From a virus: a DNA stretch of 25,151 bases. The translations under genes and the position numbers were made by a program. Positions 21,903-25,151 of this stretch are shown one piece after another. The notes below the pieces were generated by a model. The model did not search any database and had not been told where the DNA came from. It worked only from the letters and a program-made list of their open reading frames with translations. How positions within the stretch are numbered: position 1 is the stretch's first letter; the number at the start of each line of letters is the position of its first letter. Location of the stretch: IMG/VR virus record IMGVR_UViG_3300042473_000273, positions 1 to 25,151 of that record; one strand, given 5' to 3'.

Positions 21903-23090
21903 ATGTCACACGTAGATCCAATTATTGATAAAATTATTATAGCCCGTGTGGGTCTATTACTTCGTCATCCGTTTTTCGGCAACATGGCTACCCGTTTGAA
22001 AATTCAAGAAGGTACAGAATGGATGGGTACTGCCGCAACGGACGGACGCACTATCTTTTTTAATCGAGAATTTTTTACTCCGCTGTCAGTTAAGCAAGTT
22101 GAGTTTGTTATTGCACACGAAATTCTACATAATGTGTTTGACCACATGGGACGTCGCGAAGGTCGTAATCCACGCATCTTTAACATTGCCGCTGACTATT
22201 GTGTAAATGGTCAATTGGTACGGGACCGCATTGGCGAACATAATATCGAAGGTATTAAAATCTTCCATGATCCTAAATACTACGGTATGGGTGCAGAAGA
22301 AGTTTACGACAAAATCTTTGATGAGATGGACGAGGAAGAACTTAATCAGTTGGGACAATTACTCGACGACCACATTGACTGGGGTGACAAGGACGGCAAA
22401 GATGGTCAGCCTAAGTACAGCAAAGAAGAGTTGAAACAAATTCGTGACGAGATCCGCGAAGCAACAATGCAAGCGGCACAGGCAGCGGGTGCGGGAAATG
22501 TACCTGCAAGTGTTCAACGCATGATTAAAGATCTCACAGAACCTAAAATGAACTGGCGTGAAATTTTGCGTCAGCAAATTCAAAGTACTATCAAATACGA
22601 TTACAGCTTTATGCGTCCTAATCGTAAGGGCTGGCACATGAGTGCAATACTGCCTGGTTCTGCATACGAAGAAACTATTGACATTTGTGTAGCAATTGAC
22701 ATGAGTGGTTCAATCGGTGACGACCAAGCAAAAGATTTCTTAACAGAAATTAAAGGCATTATGCAAGAGTACAAAGACTTTAAAATTAAAGTTTGGTGCT
22801 TTGATACTCGAGTATACAACGAACAAGATTTCGATGGATACTCTATGGATGAGTTTGACACTTATGAAGTTATGGGTGGTGGTGGAACTGAATTTGATGC
22901 CAACTGGGATTACATGAAGGAACATAATATCAATCCTAAAAAGTTTATTATGTTTACAGACGGTTATCCGTATGGCAGCTGGGGCGACGAGAACTACTGT
23001 GATACAGTGTTCATCATCCACGGAAATAACAGTATTGTTCCACCGTGGGGCGAGTTTGCCTACTACGACATGGCCACAGAAGAAGCATGA
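21903..23090 (+). CDS. VWA-domain protein with N-terminal HExxH metallopeptidase-like region
   Basis: The 395-residue product has HEILH (72-76) in a helix (VIAHEILHNVFDH), followed by a second charged region and, in the C-terminal third, a von Willebrand A fold with the MIDAS metal site DMSGS (266-270), Thr329 in GGGGTEF and Asp353 in FTDG. This two-part design resembles the DUF2201 family (metallopeptidase-like plus VWA-like) encoded next to MoxR-type ATPases. Peptidase activity is unproven. ATG 21903 follows CAGGAG; an in-frame ATG at 21864 lies inside the promoter hairpin and cannot be the start of its transcript. Confidence 0.88.
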   Translation: MSHVDPIIDKIIIARVGLLLRHPFFGNMATRLKIQEGTEWMGTAATDGRTIFFNREFFTPLSVKQVEFVIAHEILHNVFDHMGRREGRNPRIFNIAADYCVNGQLVRDRIGEHNIEGIKIFHDPKYYGMGAEEVYDKIFDEMDEEELNQLGQLLDDHIDWGDKDGKDGQPKYSKEELKQIRDEIREATMQAAQAAGAGNVPASVQRMIKDLTEPKMNWREILRQQIQSTIKYDYSFMRPNRKGWHMSAILPGSAYEETIDICVAIDMSGSIGDDQAKDFLTEIKGIMQEYKDFKIKVWCFDTRVYNEQDFDGYSMDEFDTYEVMGGGGTEFDANWDYMKEHNINPKKFIMFTDGYPYGSWGDENYCDTVFIIHGNNSIVPPWGEFAYYDMATEEA

Positions 23091-23374
23091 GTCTAAAGAA
23101 CGGCAAGCCCAATCCTCTGAATTATTTCGATTTGCGGAGGGTTGAGTTTGCCTGTCCGCATTTCAAATACACACATTTAGATAGATACAATCCCACACTG
23201 TATAAAAATATTGACGATTGGATTAAAAAGAATCTCAATAATAGGTATTATATAGGGCAAGGTATTACTGTGGATCGTACAAATACCATTGCACACAACA
23301 CTAAAATAGGCTTTGAAAGTGAAAAGGAACTCAGTTTCTTCACAATTGCCTGTCCGCATTTGCAGACGAGATAA
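23087..23374 (+). CDS. Small conserved phage protein, unknown
   Basis: The 95-residue product starts at the ATGA overlap with the VWA gene; a longer in-frame start at 23045 lies inside that gene. It has two Cys-Pro-His triplets (ACPHFKY near 22-28; ACPHLQTR at the end), a possible metal site, and a basic centre (DDWIKKNLNNRYYIGQGITVDRTNT). No family recognised. It may be co-expressed with the MoxR-VWA pair. Confidence 0.75.
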   Translation: MSLKNGKPNPLNYFDLRRVEFACPHFKYTHLDRYNPTLYKNIDDWIKKNLNNRYYIGQGITVDRTNTIAHNTKIGFESEKELSFFTIACPHLQTR

Positions 23375-23404
23375 ATTATATACGTACTTACTTAAGGAGA
23401 TATT

Positions 23405-23632
23405 ATGACTGATACTGTACAAGAAAACACGCAAGCTCAAGAAACTGCAACCCAAGAGCCGGCGAACGAATTGAATATCAACGACCTAAATGCAATGAAA
23501 GTTATCATTGATATTGCCAGTTCGCGGGGTGCTTTTAAACCTAACGAAATGACAGCAGTTGGACAAACTTATACTAAGTTAACTGCATTCTTGGACCAAG
23601 TTGCCAAGCAAGCTGAAGGAGCAAAGAAATAA
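23405..23632 (+). CDS. Small conserved phage protein, unknown
   Basis: The 75-residue product has an acidic Gln/Thr/Glu-rich start (TDTVQENTQAQETATQEPAN) followed by a helical segment LNINDLNAMKVIIDIASSRGAFKPNEMTAVGQTYTKLTAFLDQVAKQ that looks conserved in marine T4-like phages. AAGGAG sits seven bases before the ATG. Function unknown. It overlaps the next start by one base (TAATG). Confidence 0.8.
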   Translation: MTDTVQENTQAQETATQEPANELNINDLNAMKVIIDIASSRGAFKPNEMTAVGQTYTKLTAFLDQVAKQAEGAKK

Positions 23633-24219
23633 TGAGTGAATTAAAGCACATTGGTAGGGTCAAAGCTACTAATAAAAAATGTTTAGTGGCATATCGTACA
23701 CTACCAGGTGATGCTTACTATTGTCTAATTGTACCAACAGAAAATTTACCAGATGCATATCACGATGCATTGATCAATTTGGTTGAAAGCCATGCGGGCC
23801 AAGATGCGTACGAATTTGCAGAAGCGTTGGATCGTACTCAATTTCCAGATGGAAGTCGCATGCTGCCTGCACTGCACGGAAGTGGACGGTTAATCAAAGT
23901 AGCAACCGATGCTATCGAAATGACTCCGACACTATCATATAGTATTCCGTTATCTGAGTTAAATCAAATAATTGCAGAACAACGTGGAATTCCAGTCGAT
24001 GAACTTTCTGTACAACCAAGTTTAGCAGAAGGTAAACGTACACGAGATCTCGGTGAGCCAGTAGTTGCAGAAGCTGTTACAACTCCAGTCACTGCTACAA
24101 TTGCATTGACACCAGATGCACAGGCTAAAGAGTATCGTTCCAGGGCTGATAAATTGTCCAAGGAAGCGGCATCATTTAGACGCATGGCTGAAGAGCTAGT
24201 ACCCACAACAAAAAAATGA
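23632..24219 (+). CDS. Conserved phage protein, unknown
   Basis: The 195-residue product begins with a beta-rich domain (KHIGRVKATNKKCLVAYRTLPGDAYYCLIVPTENL) and a helix (YHDALINLVESHAGQDAYEFAEALDRTQFPDGSRMLPALHGSGRLIKV). It ends in a Pro/Thr/Ala linker (about 135-165) and a basic helix. I remember similar sequences in marine T4-like phages with no assigned function. The start overlaps the preceding stop (TAATG) and the end overlaps the next by ATGA. Confidence 0.8.
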   Translation: MSELKHIGRVKATNKKCLVAYRTLPGDAYYCLIVPTENLPDAYHDALINLVESHAGQDAYEFAEALDRTQFPDGSRMLPALHGSGRLIKVATDAIEMTPTLSYSIPLSELNQIIAEQRGIPVDELSVQPSLAEGKRTRDLGEPVVAEAVTTPVTATIALTPDAQAKEYRSRADKLSKEAASFRRMAEELVPTTKK

Positions 24220-24536
24220 CGTCTCAGGGAAGAATTCTTCCCAAGGATGTCATCGATCATTGGCCCGAGGTATTTGGTGATATAAAACTTAATGTACTGC
24301 CAATAAGTTATTTGAATGCAGTACTAGTCAATTTTAAAGATGGGAAAACTTGGGAAATCCGTGTGACTCCGCAAACTAGAAAAGCTGGTTGGGAATCTTT
24401 TGAAAAATCGTTATCTGAACTAGTAAAGAGCTACGAAGATAAAATTGACAATGTTGATTTCAAATTAGATACCGAAAAAGTTAAAAAAGACATTAAAAAA
24501 TCTACCGATAAATTCTTAAAGAAAAAGAAGCTATAA
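24216..24536 (+). CDS. Conserved phage protein, unknown
   Basis: The 106-residue product has a compact domain (HWPEVFGDIKLNVLPISYLNAVLVNFKDGKTWEIRVTP) and a very Lys-rich C-terminal helix (KVKKDIKKSTDKFLKKKKL). The tail would suit nucleic-acid contact. No function is known. It begins at an ATGA overlap and ends three bases before the thyX start. Confidence 0.8.
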   Translation: MTSQGRILPKDVIDHWPEVFGDIKLNVLPISYLNAVLVNFKDGKTWEIRVTPQTRKAGWESFEKSLSELVKSYEDKIDNVDFKLDTEKVKKDIKKSTDKFLKKKKL

Positions 24537-24539
24537 ATA
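24532..24539 (+). promoter_or_regulatory. T4 late-promoter-like TATAAATA
   Basis: The exact T4 late -10 sequence overlaps the stop of the preceding gene and abuts the thyX ATG. A transcript from it would start inside thyX, so it cannot serve the annotated start. Chance, or a late promoter for downstream genes, are both possible. Confidence 0.3.
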
Positions 24540-25151
24540 ATGAATGTTCAGTTATTATCCTATTCACAGCCAACACCAGAATTTAAAAATCTTGGTATCT
24601 CAGATGCACAGGAACTCATTGCGTATTGCGCCCGTGTCAGCAATCCAAGCAATCAACTCAACACAGACACATCCGAAAAACTTATCCGATACTTGGTCAA
24701 ACACCAACACTGGAGCCCACTTGAAATGGTCAGTGCCTGTATCGAAATTACCACAACCAGAGACATTGCCCGACAAATACTCCGACACAGAAGTTTCAGT
24801 TTCCAAGAGTTCTCTCAACGCTATGCTGACCCAACAAAAGATCTCAATTTTGTCACAAGAGAAGCTAGACTTCAAGACCCCAAAAACAGACAGAACAGCG
24901 TTGAAGTGGATGATACATTGTTACAAAATGAATGGTATCGAGCTCAACAACGAGTCATCTATGCCGCTAAACGTGAATACGAATGGGCTATCGCTAATGG
25001 CATAGCCAAAGAACAAGCCCGTGCAGTATTACCCGAAGGGCTTATTGAAAGCCGTTTATATATGAATGGTACCCTACGTAGTTGGATTCATTTTATTGAA
25101 TTACGCAGTGCAAATGGTACTCAGAAAGAGCACCAAGAAGTGGGGCTTTCC
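24540..25151 (+). CDS. thyX: FAD-dependent thymidylate synthase ThyX (3' truncated)
   Basis: ThyX methylates dUMP to dTMP using methylenetetrahydrofolate and FAD. The frame from ATG 24540 runs open through the window edge, giving 204 residues. It has the ThyX motif as RHRSFSFQEFSQRY (about 82-95), the start NVQLLSYSQPTPE, and the substrate-binding segment ARAVLPEGLIESRLYMNGTLRSWIHFIELR (about 160-189). The C-terminal end lies outside the window. The gene begins three bases after the preceding stop without a clear ribosome site. A different-frame run at 24544-25005 is its shadow. Confidence 0.93.
   Translation, partial: MNVQLLSYSQPTPEFKNLGISDAQELIAYCARVSNPSNQLNTDTSEKLIRYLVKHQHWSPLEMVSACIEITTTRDIARQILRHRSFSFQEFSQRYADPTKDLNFVTREARLQDPKNRQNSVEVDDTLLQNEWYRAQQRVIYAAKREYEWAIANGIAKEQARAVLPEGLIESRLYMNGTLRSWIHFIELRSANGTQKEHQEVGLS

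Noticed and set aside
23346-23404. Possible promoter before the gene at 23405
   Set aside because: TTGCCT and TTGCAG boxes are present but no acceptable -10 falls at 16-18 bp; the clear AAGGAG there is only a ribosome site.
24544-25005. Long + strand reading frame giving a Ser/Thr/Gln-rich protein
   Set aside because: It is a shadow of thyX, whose frame from 24540 carries the RHR...S...RY signature and runs to the window edge.
1-25151. tRNA genes, insertion sequences or integration sites
   Set aside because: No cloverleaf-sized gap, transposase motif or terminal inverted repeat was found; non-coding gaps are about 110 bases or less.

Overview
The window is a gene-dense stretch of a tailed-phage genome. 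All recognised genes lie on the + strand, most overlap or abut (ATGA or TAATG junctions), and no gap exceeds about 110 bases. A family B DNA polymerase with T4 gp43 motif order and length, a T4-type sliding clamp, a DsbA-like DNA-binding protein, a T4 RNase H-type 5' nuclease and ThyX point to a T4-like myovirus. The many small conserved unknowns resemble those of marine T4-like phages (cyanophage/pelagiphage-like), recalled from memory and not searched. The host cannot be named. Its RNA polymerase should read standard sigma70 signals, because five TTGNNN-17 bp-TATAAT/TATACT promoters are visible.

Layout. 1-1112: 3' part of a Pro/Gly-rich protein with 11-residue tandem repeats, ended by a strong hairpin terminator. 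1164-4994: dsbA-like gene, DNA polymerase preceded by a hairpin resembling the T4 gene 43 translational operator, and a short nucleotide-sugar dehydrogenase. 4991-10644: new promoter, sliding clamp, a DNA-type tRNA-guanine-transglycosylase homologue (DpdA), a BPSL0761-like protein, two sugar/alcohol oxidoreductases, an unknown, a possible divergent QueD and a small unknown. 10644-14619: GT-B glycosyltransferase, Ser/Thr-rich and fibre-like proteins, a cupin, a phosphoribosyltransferase and a run of micro-cistrons. 14640-20624: promoter, folE, small unknowns, queE, RNase H-type nuclease, more conserved unknowns. 20653-23374: two strongly promoted genes for a MoxR-type AAA+ ATPase and a von Willebrand A protein with an HExxH motif. 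23405-end: three conserved unknowns and a 3'-truncated thyX.

Main biological reading. folE (GTP to dihydroneopterin triphosphate), a candidate queD, queE (to 7-carboxy-7-deazaguanine) and dpdA (base exchange into DNA) together imply that this phage replaces some guanines in its DNA with a 7-deazaguanine, a known anti-restriction strategy. No QueC is visible, so the base may be 7-carboxy-7-deazaguanine itself, or QueC may come from outside the window or from the host. A UDP-sugar-type dehydrogenase, a Gfo/Idh/MocA oxidoreductase, a zinc-type alcohol dehydrogenase and a glycosyltransferase are interleaved with these genes. Further decoration of DNA or of the cell surface is possible but unproven.
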